Source: DAIDKA01 sp049792815
GTDB lineage: Bacteria > Pseudomonadota > Gammaproteobacteria > Steroidobacterales > Steroidobacteraceae
NCBI GenBank assembly: GCA_049792815.1
Contig: JBARBG010000008.1
Span: forward strand, 1 to 60,964
Direction: 5' to 3'
Length of the DNA stretch: 60,964 nucleotides
Under the pieces are notes generated by a model. That model saw nothing but the letters and a program-made list of their open reading frames with translations. It ran no database searches and was not told the DNA's origin. Shown here in pieces: positions 41,215-49,168 of this stretch (within the stretch, counting starts at the first letter, position 1; each line of letters begins with the position of its first letter). Both the position numbers and the translations under genes were made by a program.

Positions 41215-42336
41215 ATGATCTATCAGATGCCCCTATTACCCCGGGAGTATGCCCAGGTCGTCGAGCGGATTGACCAGATGCGTCTGCGCCTGAAGTTTAT
41301 GTTGCAGCAATCACCACGGCGTTGGAAAGGACTACTGCGCCGCTCGACCTTTGCTCGCTCGATTCAGGGCTCGAATTCAATCGAGGGGTTGCAGGTCACG
41401 GTAGATGATGCCGCCGCAGCCATTGACGGCGAAGAGCCGCTCGATGAGAAGACCGAAGCCTGGTCGGCGGTACGAGGCTACCGTGAGTCAATGACTTACA
41501 TTCTGCAAATAGCAGACGACCCGGACTTCGCCCATCACGAGGCGGTGCTGCGCAGCCTCCATTTCATGATGACAAGTTACGACATGAAGGCACATCCCGG
41601 GCGTTGGCGGCCGGGAGCTATCCACGTGAAGCGGGAGCAAACGGGCGAAGTTGTCTATGAAGGTCCTGATGCATCAGCAGTGCCGCAGCTGCTGGCTCAA
41701 CTGATTGAACAGCTCAACGCACGAAACGCGCTGCCCATCATGATTCGCGCGGCACTTGCCCACTTGAACCTTGCCATGATTCATCCATTTTCGGATGGCA
41801 ACGGACGCATGGCACGCGCGCTGCAGACACTGGTGCTCGCGCGAGAAGGGATTCTCGACCCGACCTTTTCCAGTATCGAGGAATACCTGGGCCGCAACAC
41901 CCAGGATTACTATGCAGTGCTGGGCGCTGTTGGCAAGGGCACCTGGAATCCAGAAAACGATCCATTGCCATGGGTGCTTTTCTGCCTGACACCCCACTTC
42001 CGTCAGGCAGAAACGCTACTTCGACGAACCCAGGAGACTGGAACGCTCGCGAGCATTCTTGAAGCCGAGGTGAAGCGACGCGGACTGCACGAGCGCACAA
42101 TTGCGGCGCTGCTTGACGCGGCATACAAACATCGCGTTCGAAACGCAACTTATAGAAAGACGGCAGACGTTTCCGACGCAATAAGCAGCCGCGACTTGGG
42201 GGCCCTGGCAAGTGCTGGGCTCCTTGTTCCCCAGGGAGAAAAGCGCGGCCGGTACTATCTTGCGGGGGAATGGATTCAGCAACAACGTGCGCTGACTGAC
42301 CTGCCAAGAGTTCAAACGGATCCGTTCAATGATTAA
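41215..42336 (+). CDS. Fic family protein (class II) with C-terminal winged helix
   Basis: 373 residues. The catalytic motif IHPFSDGNGRMARAL begins at His190 and fits HPFx(D/E)GNGRxxR, so nucleotidyl transfer (AMPylation or related) is expected. The inhibitory helix motif is N-terminal: SNSIEG (Ser53-Gly58), as in class II Fic proteins that autoinhibit. The C-terminal 100 residues (ERTIAALLDAAYKHRVRNATYRKTADVSDAISSRDLGALASAGLLVPQGEKRGRYYL) look like a winged helix. Base composition is less GC-rich than its neighbours, hinting at transfer. It overlaps the DUF2130 gene by 8 bases. Confidence 0.92.
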   Translation: MIYQMPLLPREYAQVVERIDQMRLRLKFMLQQSPRRWKGLLRRSTFARSIQGSNSIEGLQVTVDDAAAAIDGEEPLDEKTEAWSAVRGYRESMTYILQIADDPDFAHHEAVLRSLHFMMTSYDMKAHPGRWRPGAIHVKREQTGEVVYEGPDASAVPQLLAQLIEQLNARNALPIMIRAALAHLNLAMIHPFSDGNGRMARALQTLVLAREGILDPTFSSIEEYLGRNTQDYYAVLGAVGKGTWNPENDPLPWVLFCLTPHFRQAETLLRRTQETGTLASILEAEVKRRGLHERTIAALLDAAYKHRVRNATYRKTADVSDAISSRDLGALASAGLLVPQGEKRGRYYLAGEWIQQQRALTDLPRVQTDPFND

Positions 42337-43765
42337 CGAACCACTATTACTCGCCCCTCAGACTCGCGTTACCTGCCCGAAGTGCGGCGAAGAGTTCTCG
42401 CTCGAGCAGGGCTTCGCCAGGCAGGCGCTGGAAGCAGTGGAAAGCGCCAGTGCCAGTGCTCTGGCGGAACTGAAGGACCAGGAGCGTGCTGCGGTCGAGA
42501 AACGCGCCCAGCAGCTCGCCGATGAGCAGGCCAAGGCGGCGCAGCGACAGGTCGAGGATTTGCGGGAAATCCTCAAGACGCAGGCCGATGGACATACCAA
42601 GGCGCTGGCCGAGATGCGCGCCCTAACCGAGCTGTCCTTCAAGCCTCAATTCGATGCGATGAAGGAGCAGCTGGCAAACAGCCGGAACAAGCTGGCGGCA
42701 ATGGACCAACGCGAGGCCGCCATCGCCCTACGCGAACAGGGCATCGAGGCGCGGGTTCAAGAAGCGGCCGCGACGCGGGCCGCGGAACTGGTCGCCGGAG
42801 AGCGGCGCGACTACGAGAAGCGTCTGGCCGACAGCCAGACGCAGCTGAAGGAACTGCGCGACGAGCAGCTTGCACTGCGCGCGGAGCGCCAGAAGCTGCG
42901 CGATGAAAAGGACGCACTGGCCCTGGAAGTGCACAAGCAGGTCGACATCAAGCTGGCGGAACGCGAATCCGCGGTACGCACTCAGGAGCAGGAAAAGTCC
43001 AGGCTCGACAAGGCGGAACTGCAAAAGAAGCTCGATGACGCCGTGGCGCAGCTGGCGGCGGCGCAGCGCAAGATGGAACAGGGTTCCCAGCAGCTTCAGG
43101 GCGAAGTTCTGGAGCTTGCCATCGAGGAGGGCCTGCGGCGCGGCTTCCCGCTCGATGTCATCGAAGAGGTCAAGAAGGGCGCCCGCGGCGGCGACATCAT
43201 CCAACGCGTCATGTCGCGCTCCGGTCAGTCGGCCGGTGTCATGCTCTGGGAGTCCAAACGCGCGGGCGGCTGGAGTCGCGAGTGGACCGCCAAGTTGAAG
43301 GATGACATGCGTGGTTGCGGCGCAGAGATTGGGATTCTGGTCAGCATGGGCACTGCGGTGCCGAAGGACTGGAACGAGGGACAGCAGTTCGGATTGCACG
43401 AAGATGTCTGGGTCACGACCTGGTCCGCGGCGCTGCAGCTTGCCGAAGTGCTGCGCGCCGGATTGCTTGACGTGCACAAGCAACGGCTCATTTCCGCAGG
43501 CAAGGGCGAGAAAATGGAAGCCGTTTATGACTACCTGACTTCGCCCCAGTTCGCGCACAAACTCAAGGCTGTCTACGGGGCCTTCCAGAAAATGCGTGAG
43601 GAGCTGGAGTCCGAACGTTCGGTCACGCAACAGCGCTGGGCACGACGCGAGAAGCAGCTGCAGAGCGGCCTGTCTGAGCTGCTCGGCGTGGCCGGAGACC
43701 TTCAGGGACTTGCCCAGCAGGAACTGCCCGCGCTCGAACTGGAACCACCCGCCGCGCAGCAGTGA
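42329..43765 (+). CDS. DUF2130 protein: zinc knuckle, coiled coil, nuclease-like domain
   Basis: 478 residues. A CPKCG knuckle is at residues 16-20, then a long charged coiled coil (about 40-265) similar in style to RmuC/SMC arms. A globular DUF2130 domain contains GGDIIQRV and GVMLWESKRAGGWSREW, a D...E-x-K arrangement suggesting a PD-(D/E)XK nuclease fold, and a final short coiled coil. The function of DUF2130 is not established to my knowledge. Its ATG lies 8 bases inside the fic gene, so the two are translationally coupled and may act together, for example in defence or DNA metabolism (inference). Confidence 0.78.
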   Translation: MINEPLLLAPQTRVTCPKCGEEFSLEQGFARQALEAVESASASALAELKDQERAAVEKRAQQLADEQAKAAQRQVEDLREILKTQADGHTKALAEMRALTELSFKPQFDAMKEQLANSRNKLAAMDQREAAIALREQGIEARVQEAAATRAAELVAGERRDYEKRLADSQTQLKELRDEQLALRAERQKLRDEKDALALEVHKQVDIKLAERESAVRTQEQEKSRLDKAELQKKLDDAVAQLAAAQRKMEQGSQQLQGEVLELAIEEGLRRGFPLDVIEEVKKGARGGDIIQRVMSRSGQSAGVMLWESKRAGGWSREWTAKLKDDMRGCGAEIGILVSMGTAVPKDWNEGQQFGLHEDVWVTTWSAALQLAEVLRAGLLDVHKQRLISAGKGEKMEAVYDYLTSPQFAHKLKAVYGAFQKMREELESERSVTQQRWARREKQLQSGLSELLGVAGDLQGLAQQELPALELEPPAAQQ

Positions 43766-43784
43766 TACATCGTTGCCCCGGCCG

Positions 43785-43790
43785 TATATA
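43785..43790 (+). promoter_or_regulatory. -10-like element of the ECF sigma gene
   Basis: TATATA ends 5 bases before the ATG at 43796; if used, the mRNA would start at or next to the start codon. An ECF-type autoregulated promoter cannot be recognised without knowing its consensus. Confidence 0.3.
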
Positions 43791-43795
43791 GCAGT

Positions 43796-44323
43796 ATGGC
43801 TACCGAAGACGCTAAACGGCTGCAGGCCGCGGGGGCATCACCCCTGCAGCTTGACTGGAATGCCGTTTACACCGATCAGCTGCCGCGTATCTATAACTAT
43901 TTCCGGTTTCGCGTCGGACCTGCCTACGATGTGGAGGAGCTGACCGCGCGAACCTTCGAAAAGGCCTGGCGCTCCCGAGCACAGTACCGGCGCGACCTCG
44001 CGGGGTTTTCCACGTGGCTGTTTGCCATCGCACGCAATGTCGCAATCGATTACCTGCGCTCGGATGCCCTGCGGATCAGGGTCGCTGCGCTCGCCGACAT
44101 AAGCGCGCAACCGACGCCGGAGGAGCGGGCCACGCTCGGCTCGGATATGGCGCGCCTCGGAAAGCTGACTTCCGACCTCCCCGACCGGCACAAGGAATTG
44201 ATTGCCCTCAAATATGGTGCGGCCCTGAACAATCGCATGATTGCCCGGATCACGGGCCTGAGTGAGTCGAATGTGGGTACCACGCTGCAGCGAATCGTGG
44301 AACGGCTCCGGTCGCAGTGGTAA
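43796..44323 (+). CDS. ECF-type sigma-70 factor
   Basis: 175 residues. Region 2 is YTDQLPRIYNYFRFRVGPAYDVEELTARTFEKAWRSRAQY...FSTWLFAIARNVAIDYLR, and region 4 is DLPDRHKELIALKYGAALNNRMIARITGLSESNVGTTLQRIVERLR, with no region 3 or 1.1, the extracytoplasmic-function layout. It is followed 13 bases later by a membrane-anchored protein ending in a cytochrome c'-like domain, which sits where the anti-sigma factor normally is. It probably directs a small regulon in response to that protein; the signal is unknown. Confidence 0.88.
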   Translation: MATEDAKRLQAAGASPLQLDWNAVYTDQLPRIYNYFRFRVGPAYDVEELTARTFEKAWRSRAQYRRDLAGFSTWLFAIARNVAIDYLRSDALRIRVAALADISAQPTPEERATLGSDMARLGKLTSDLPDRHKELIALKYGAALNNRMIARITGLSESNVGTTLQRIVERLRSQW

Positions 44324-44336
44324 CGGGAGCATGATT

Positions 44337-45185
44337 ATGGACGACCAGTTTCTGCATCAATTGCGGCGCGAGCCGCCGGCGAACTTCGCGATCCGCTTGA
44401 AGTCGCAGCTGGATCGGCCGGTGCCGGTGCGTCGCTTCCGATCGCGGCTGATCCTGGGGCTTGCCATCTTCGGGACAGCCTTCGCACTGGTATCCCCGCC
44501 CGCCCGCCGCGCGTTGGGTGATTGGTTCGCAACCACGAGCCATCCGCAGCTTGCACCGGCTGAAAATCCCTTCCCGCGCGCGCCGTCGGCGGCGGCCCCC
44601 GCTGGCACGTCCCGCGGCCGTATCAGCCCGCGACCCGCTGGCCTGCCGCACTACGCATCGACAGAACCCTCCATTCCCGCCCCGCCGGCGGCCGTGCCCG
44701 CGGCCGCGCCGGTCCAGAACATCAGTGATGAAGTGCAGCTGCCTGCAAGGGCCCTCGCCCCCGTCATCATCGCAGGCTCGCCGCAGCAAACGCCCGAAAT
44801 GCAGGCCGCGCAGGCGGTGAGCCTGCGCCAGGGTCTGTTTCTGAATTTGGGCTTCGTGACGGGGCCTCTGATTTCAATGCTGCAACGCGGTACCCCATTG
44901 GACTTCAAAGTTGCCCGAATCGGCGCCACCCGACTTGCGACCCTGTCAGCGCTGATTCCCGAGGTCTTCCTCAAGGACACGCGTCCGTTCGTATCGCATA
45001 CGCGCGCCCTCGATGTCATATGGACGGATTATCCGGATTTTGAGTCGAAGGCCGATGAGTTGACCCTTGCCGCAGAGGTGCTGGGCAGCGCCGCAAAGTC
45101 CGAAGACGATGACGCCACACGCAAGGCGATCGCCAATGTTGCGGCGGCCTGCACGGCCTGCCACGATGTCTTTCGCATGAAGTGA
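44337..45185 (+). CDS. Membrane-anchored cytochrome c'-type protein, putative anti-sigma
   Basis: 282 residues from the ATG at 44337 (GGGAG 7 bases upstream). Residues 1-36 are cytoplasmic and short (MDDQFLHQLRREPPANFAIRLKSQL), as in small anti-sigma tails. Residues 38-54 are a membrane helix. A Pro/Ala-rich linker runs to about 150. Residues 165-282 match class II cytochrome c'/c556: four-helix pattern, IWTDYPDF, and the heme motif CTACH at 272-276 near the C-terminus. The heme lies in the periplasm. Given its place after an ECF sigma gene, a heme-based sensor that restrains the sigma factor is a reasonable guess, not shown. Confidence 0.72.
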   Translation: MDDQFLHQLRREPPANFAIRLKSQLDRPVPVRRFRSRLILGLAIFGTAFALVSPPARRALGDWFATTSHPQLAPAENPFPRAPSAAAPAGTSRGRISPRPAGLPHYASTEPSIPAPPAAVPAAAPVQNISDEVQLPARALAPVIIAGSPQQTPEMQAAQAVSLRQGLFLNLGFVTGPLISMLQRGTPLDFKVARIGATRLATLSALIPEVFLKDTRPFVSHTRALDVIWTDYPDFESKADELTLAAEVLGSAAKSEDDDATRKAIANVAAACTACHDVFRMK

Positions 45186-45190
45186 GGGCA

Positions 45191-45583
45191 TTACTCGCCT
45201 AAGCTCTGGGCGAAATACCAGCGGTGTCCCTCAGGGTCCTCGACGGCGTAGCGACGATCACCATAGGGTTGGTCGGCGGGTTTCTCGAGCACCACCGCAC
45301 CGGCTGCCACGGCGCGCTCGAAGTGACGGTCAAGGCTTGTCACCCGCACATACAGGTTTTGCGTGCAGTAACCCAGGTGTTTCGGATTCCGATATCCCGC
45401 CCCCGGGCATCCCATCATCACGACCCCGTCATCTTCAACGACCATTTCAACGTGCGTCACAACACCGGCCGGCACGGGATGGCGCACGCGGAACCCGAAG
45501 GCCCGCTCCAGCCATTGCCAGGCGCCAGGCAGGTCTTCGTACAGAAGATACGGTGCAATCCGGGGGGTCGAATAGGCTGACAT
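45191..45583 (-). CDS. VOC (glyoxalase/bleomycin resistance) family protein
   Basis: 130 residues: MSAYSTPRIAPYLLYEDLPGAWQWLERAFGFRV...HVEMVVEDDGVVMMG and, in the second half, LYVRVTSLDRHFERAVAAGAVVLEKPADQPYGDRRYAVEDPEGHRWYFAQ. This is the paired beta-alpha-beta-beta-beta module of the vicinal oxygen chelate fold, with metal-site candidates His and Glu. AGGAG lies 5 bases before the ATG at 45583, which decides the start over a longer open frame. Substrate unknown. Confidence 0.87.
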   Translation of the reverse strand: MSAYSTPRIAPYLLYEDLPGAWQWLERAFGFRVRHPVPAGVVTHVEMVVEDDGVVMMGCPGAGYRNPKHLGYCTQNLYVRVTSLDRHFERAVAAGAVVLEKPADQPYGDRRYAVEDPEGHRWYFAQSLGE

Positions 45584-45710
45584 CGCGGCTCCTTGATTCG
45601 CAATAGCGATACAGAGTCTGGGACAATTTCGCGCCGGGCGATTGTAGAAAATTTCCACTCTGAACAGAGGATGCGCCCGTAGGAATGCGCCTTCAGAGAT
45701 TTGAGACGCA

Positions 45711-45727
45711 TGCACTTTAAGCGTGCA
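45711..45727. promoter_or_regulatory. NtrC-like dyad upstream of a small gene
   Basis: TGCACTTTAAGCGTGCA has TGCAC/GTGCA arms separated by 7 bases, the geometry of NtrC sites (TGCACY-N5-GGTGCA, differing at one base). It ends 29 bases before the ATG at 45757. No sigma-54 element with correct spacing was found next to it. Confidence 0.3.
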
Positions 45728-45756
45728 CCGGTCTGTGGCGAAAATAACGGCAAGCT

Positions 45757-45990
45757 ATGAACGATGAACTCACCAAAGTTCGCAATTGGGCCCAGCAACA
45801 GCTCGATACTGAGCACGAACCGCCTTGGGCAACGCGTCGCTACCTGCATGTGGTCGCGCTGATCGATGAGATGCTGGCGTCCCGGGCGCGCACTCCCCTG
45901 CGAAAGGGGAATGTCGTGCATCTGAATTTCACTCGACGCGCAAGTGGTTGGGACTGCCGGTCCTGCAAGCCAGGTAGGCCGAGGGACTGA
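45757..45990 (+). CDS. Small hypothetical protein
   Basis: 77 residues, MNDELTKVRNWAQQQLDTEHEPPW...RYLHVVALIDEMLASRAR, then a polar tail with GWDCRSCKPGRPRD. The N-terminal 50 residues read as a plausible helical protein. The last 60 bases overlap the 3' end of the AraC gene on the other strand, so the tail may be dictated by that gene. I do not recognise the family. It is supported by its sensible codon pattern and an upstream dyad, but is not certain. Confidence 0.5.
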   Translation: MNDELTKVRNWAQQQLDTEHEPPWATRRYLHVVALIDEMLASRARTPLRKGNVVHLNFTRRASGWDCRSCKPGRPRD

Positions 45991-46705
45991 CGCCGGCGAA
46001 TTCGCGAAACTCGTGATTGAAATGCGCCTGGTCGTAGTAGCCGCATGACAATGCCGTCTCGGTCCAATTCACTTCAGCGTCGCGGCCTATGCGCTGCAGC
46101 ACCTGCCGAAAACGCTGGATGCGACAGAAGGCCTTCGGCGCCAACCCCACCTGCTCGCGGAACTGCGCAATGAAGCGTCGCGCGCTCGTCCCTGTTCGGT
46201 CGACCACATCACCCACCGAAATGCACCGACCAGGGCTTTGAAATTCCTGCAGCGCAAAACGCACGAGCGCGCTGCGCGGGGGCGCACCGCTCAAGCGCGC
46301 CACCAGGTGGCGCTCGAGAATGCTGAATCTGCGGGCAACAGAGCGGGTCTCGAGCAGCTCGCCCCGCAGTGCCTGCGCGTCATTTCTCCAGAAAGTGTCA
46401 ACCGGCACGGTGAGGTCCTGCAACTCGCCGGCGGGCAACCCGAAGAAGGCATAGCCCCCGCCTGCCTTGAAGGCCGCGCCGATGAGACTGAGCGGTCGCG
46501 ACGTATCCAGAACAAACGAGCCTGTACGGGCTCCCGAAACGAAGCCCGACGAGGCGCCATTGCCGCCGACGTCCAGCACCAGACCCATCCGTCCCGTCGG
46601 CAGCACCCGCTCGGCGCCATGTTGCGGGGCGTAACCTTCCGACAGCCACAGATAGTCGACGAACTGCGCCAGTGGTTGGTGTGTGATGCGATGGATGTTG
46701 CCCAT
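45929..46705 (-). CDS. AraC family transcriptional regulator
   Basis: 258 residues from the ATG at 46705 (MGNIHRITHQPLAQFVDYLWLSEGYAPQHGAERVLPTG). The N-terminal domain resembles the DUF6597/AraC-binding type found in many short regulators. The C-terminal double HTH has VGDVVDRTGTSARRFIAQFREQVGLAPKAFCRIQRFRQVLQ and ETALSCGYYDQAHFNHEFREFAGVSPSAYL, the second being the AraC signature. The frame stays open 183 bases upstream, without family similarity. It is divergent from the cytochrome P460 gene (94-base gap), a possible target. Confidence 0.88.
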   Translation of the reverse strand: MGNIHRITHQPLAQFVDYLWLSEGYAPQHGAERVLPTGRMGLVLDVGGNGASSGFVSGARTGSFVLDTSRPLSLIGAAFKAGGGYAFFGLPAGELQDLTVPVDTFWRNDAQALRGELLETRSVARRFSILERHLVARLSGAPPRSALVRFALQEFQSPGRCISVGDVVDRTGTSARRFIAQFREQVGLAPKAFCRIQRFRQVLQRIGRDAEVNWTETALSCGYYDQAHFNHEFREFAGVSPSAYLACRTGSPNHLRVE

Positions 46706-46799
46706 GGGTTTCAGAGTAGCGTGCCGAAGCGTTCCGTGCACTAGAATGCTCGGCATCGAACACGTGCTGTTGAAACCCAAGACGACCGCGGAGCATTGA

Positions 46800-47384
46800 A
46801 TGTCGCGAACAACCCTGAAGCGAATGGTCTTGACGTTGGCGCTCTTGACCGGGGCGCTCGCCCGAGCGCAGACGCCCGCTGCGACCAATGTGCCAATCTA
46901 CACCGGCGCCGGCGAGCTCGTGCCGCCGTCACAGTATCGCGAATGGGTGTACCTGAGCACCGGCATGAACATGAGTTATATCAAGCGCCTGGCGGGCATG
47001 GGGCACGACATGTTTTCAAACGTGTTCGTGAACCCGGAAAGCTATCGGGAGTTTCAGCGCACCGGAACCTGGCCGGACAAGACCATGCTGGTGCTGGAAG
47101 TCCGCGGCGCCACGAATAAAGGCTCGATCAACAAGCAGGGGTTCTACCAGAGTTCCGACATCATGGGGCTCGAGGTGCACGTCAAGGACACACGCTTCCA
47201 GGGCAGCTGGGCCTTCTTCGGCGACAATGGCGGCAAGCCCGCGAAACAGATCCCCTTTACGGCGGATTGCTACAGCTGTCACAAGGAGCATGCGGCGGTG
47301 GACACCACGTTCGTGCAGTTCTATCCGACGCTGCTTGAAGTCGCCAGGAAAAAAGGAACGCTGAGCGCGGGATACGAACCCTAG
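46800..47384 (+). CDS. Cytochrome P460 family heme protein
   Basis: 194 residues. A signal peptide (LKRMVLTLALLTGALARAQ) directs it to the periplasm. The body matches the P460 fold: REWVYLSTGMNMSY, FSNVFVNPESYREFQRTGTWPDKTMLVLEVR, and the heme attachment CYSCHKEH at residues 157-164 followed by DTTFVQFYPTL. P460 proteins oxidise hydroxylamine or bind NO; many family members in non-nitrifiers have no known role. It is divergent from the AraC regulator and shares the stop bases CTAG with the convergent SDR gene. Confidence 0.88.
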   Translation: MSRTTLKRMVLTLALLTGALARAQTPAATNVPIYTGAGELVPPSQYREWVYLSTGMNMSYIKRLAGMGHDMFSNVFVNPESYREFQRTGTWPDKTMLVLEVRGATNKGSINKQGFYQSSDIMGLEVHVKDTRFQGSWAFFGDNGGKPAKQIPFTADCYSCHKEHAAVDTTFVQFYPTLLEVARKKGTLSAGYEP

Positions 47385-48289
47385 CCGGAGAGCTGGTCGC
47401 GGTGCGCGGCGAGGAAGGCCGCGACCGTGGTCGCCGGGCGGCCCGTCAGATCCGCCACGGCCGTACTGACGACGGCCAGCGAAGGTCCGCCGAAGCCGCG
47501 GACGGGCGGCGCGTCGGGGGCGGCCGGAACCACCGTGATGGGCTTGCCGGTTGCAGCGCTCGCGGCCGCGGCGATCGCCCGCACGCCGATCAGCGCAGGA
47601 CCGGTGATGTCGTAGCTTTTGTTGTCGTGACCCGACGTGCACAGCACCGCAGCAGCAGCGGCCGCGCAATCCCCGCGAGTGACATAGCCCATCAGCACTT
47701 CGCCATTCGGCACCGTCGCCTTGCCGACGGCCACCAGCCTGGCGGCTTGCGGCAGCAGGGTTTCCATATATAAAGAGTTGCGCAGGAAGGTGTAGGCCAC
47801 GCCACTCCTGCGCAGCAGCTCCTCGGTCGCCAGATGGTCGGCCGCAATGCCCTGGGTATCGCCCCTGGTGATGCCCAGCCATGAGGTGTAGGCGATCTGC
47901 TTTACGCCCACGCTCTTGGCCGCATCGATGGCATGTCCATGGGCTACAGGCCTGGGACCTGCGCCGCCGCCAATGCTGATCAGAAGCATGCGCGTCCCGC
48001 CGGCAAAGGCCGCGGGCAGCGAATCCGGTTTGGCGAAGTCGCCGAAGCGGGTGGCGGCGCCGAGTTTCGCGTACGGCGCGAGTGCCTCGGGCGTGCGGCT
48101 GACCAGGATCAGGTTCCGGGCCGCAACTCCCCGGTCCAGAAGATCCTTGACGGCCTGCCCACCCAGCTGTCCGGAGGCGCCGGAGATGATGATCTGGTCA
48201 GCGCTCGCCGCAAGAGCCGCCGTGGCGCCATCGAGCAGCACTCCCGCGGCCATCCACTCCAGAATTTCACGTCGCGTCAACGGGTTCAT
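47381..48289 (-). CDS. NmrA/SDR-type NAD(P)-binding protein with Tat signal
   Basis: 302 residues from the ATG at 48289. The N-terminus MNPLTRREILEWMAAGVLLDGATAALA is a Tat-type signal (TRREIL). The body is an atypical short-chain dehydrogenase / NmrA-like fold: IIISGASGQLGGQAVKDLL (dinucleotide loop), LVSRTPEAL, and a C-terminal half as in NAD(P)H:quinone oxidoreductase QOR2 or NmrA. The usual YxxxK pair is not evident. Export of a nucleotide-binding protein is unusual and would need prefolding with cofactor, which Tat allows. It is divergent from the secreted methyltransferase gene. Confidence 0.8.
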   Translation of the reverse strand: MNPLTRREILEWMAAGVLLDGATAALAASADQIIISGASGQLGGQAVKDLLDRGVAARNLILVSRTPEALAPYAKLGAATRFGDFAKPDSLPAAFAGGTRMLLISIGGGAGPRPVAHGHAIDAAKSVGVKQIAYTSWLGITRGDTQGIAADHLATEELLRRSGVAYTFLRNSLYMETLLPQAARLVAVGKATVPNGEVLMGYVTRGDCAAAAAAVLCTSGHDNKSYDITGPALIGVRAIAAAASAATGKPITVVPAAPDAPPVRGFGGPSLAVVSTAVADLTGRPATTVAAFLAAHRDQLSG

Positions 48290-48370
48290 GACAGTGTCCT
48301 TTCGCGGGTGTCTGTTCGGCCCTGCTTGGGATATTCTGGCACGGATCCACACACAAGCAGGAGAGGGGGC

Positions 48371-49150
48371 ATGATGCGACGAAATCTGTGCGCCGCAATG
48401 GCGCTGATCACAGCGGCAGTCTTCGGTTTCGCAGGCGTGCCGGCCGTGGCGGACGATGCACCGGCGTACACCCTGCCGGCCGATACACCCGGCTACATCC
48501 GTGCGGCCATCGCCGATCCCGCGCGCCCCGCCGAACAGCGGGCGCGGGACGCCAATCGCAAGCCGGCTGAACTGCTGATGATGTCGCGCATTCATCCCGG
48601 GGATAACGTGGTGGAATTTGCCTCGTTCGGTCAGTACTTCACGAGCTTCCTGTCGGACATCGTGGGACCCAAGGGTACCGTGTCCATGTACGACCTGCCC
48701 TATACCGAGAAGCGGTCCGGTGAAGCCAGCCGCGCCTTTGTCGCCGCGCATCCGAATTGTAAGTACCAGCTCGTCGACTACAACACGGTGGAACTGCCGC
48801 AGACGGTGGACGAAGTGTTCATGGTTCTCTACTACCACGACCTGTTCATCAACAAGATCGACACCGCGAGCCTCGATGCCCGCATCTTTAATGCGCTCAA
48901 GCCCGGCGGGACATTCCTCATTGTCGATCACAATGCCCGACCGGGTTCCGGAACCAGCGATACGCCGAAACTGCATCGCATCGATCCGGCCGTGATCCGC
49001 AAGGAAGTCACCGCGGCGGGCTTCAAACTGGTGACGGAAAGCAAGCTGCTGGCGCACCCGGAGGATGACCACAGCCAACTCGTGTTTTCACCGGGACTTC
49101 GCGGGCTGACCGATCAGACGGTGTTCGTGTTCCGCAAACCAAAGGGTTGA
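48371..49150 (+). CDS. Secreted class I SAM-dependent methyltransferase-like protein
   Basis: 259 residues. The signal peptide is MMRRNLCAAMALITAAVFGFAGVPAVADD. The mature part has the methyltransferase fold: GDNVVEFASFGQYFTSFLSDIVGPKGTVSMYDL (motif I, with FASFGQYF instead of the usual glycine-rich loop), VDEVFMVLYYHDL and LKPGGTFLIVDHNARPGSG. GGGGGC lies just before the ATG. Predicted periplasmic methyltransferases of this type are recurrent in proteobacteria, but no periplasmic SAM source is known, so activity or localisation is puzzling. It lies 18 bases before the YkgJ gene. Confidence 0.8.
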   Translation: MMRRNLCAAMALITAAVFGFAGVPAVADDAPAYTLPADTPGYIRAAIADPARPAEQRARDANRKPAELLMMSRIHPGDNVVEFASFGQYFTSFLSDIVGPKGTVSMYDLPYTEKRSGEASRAFVAAHPNCKYQLVDYNTVELPQTVDEVFMVLYYHDLFINKIDTASLDARIFNALKPGGTFLIVDHNARPGSGTSDTPKLHRIDPAVIRKEVTAAGFKLVTESKLLAHPEDDHSQLVFSPGLRGLTDQTVFVFRKPKG

Positions 49151-49168
49151 TGCATAAGGCAGCGCCGC

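Noticed and set aside
45737..45756. Possible sigma-54 promoter before the 77-residue gene (TGGCG...GGC)
   Set aside because: GG to GC spacing is 11, not 10, and the -12 element is poor.
48290..49078. N-terminal extension of the SDR frame to 49078
   Set aside because: Runs antisense through the methyltransferase gene; the Tat signal at 48289 is the natural start.
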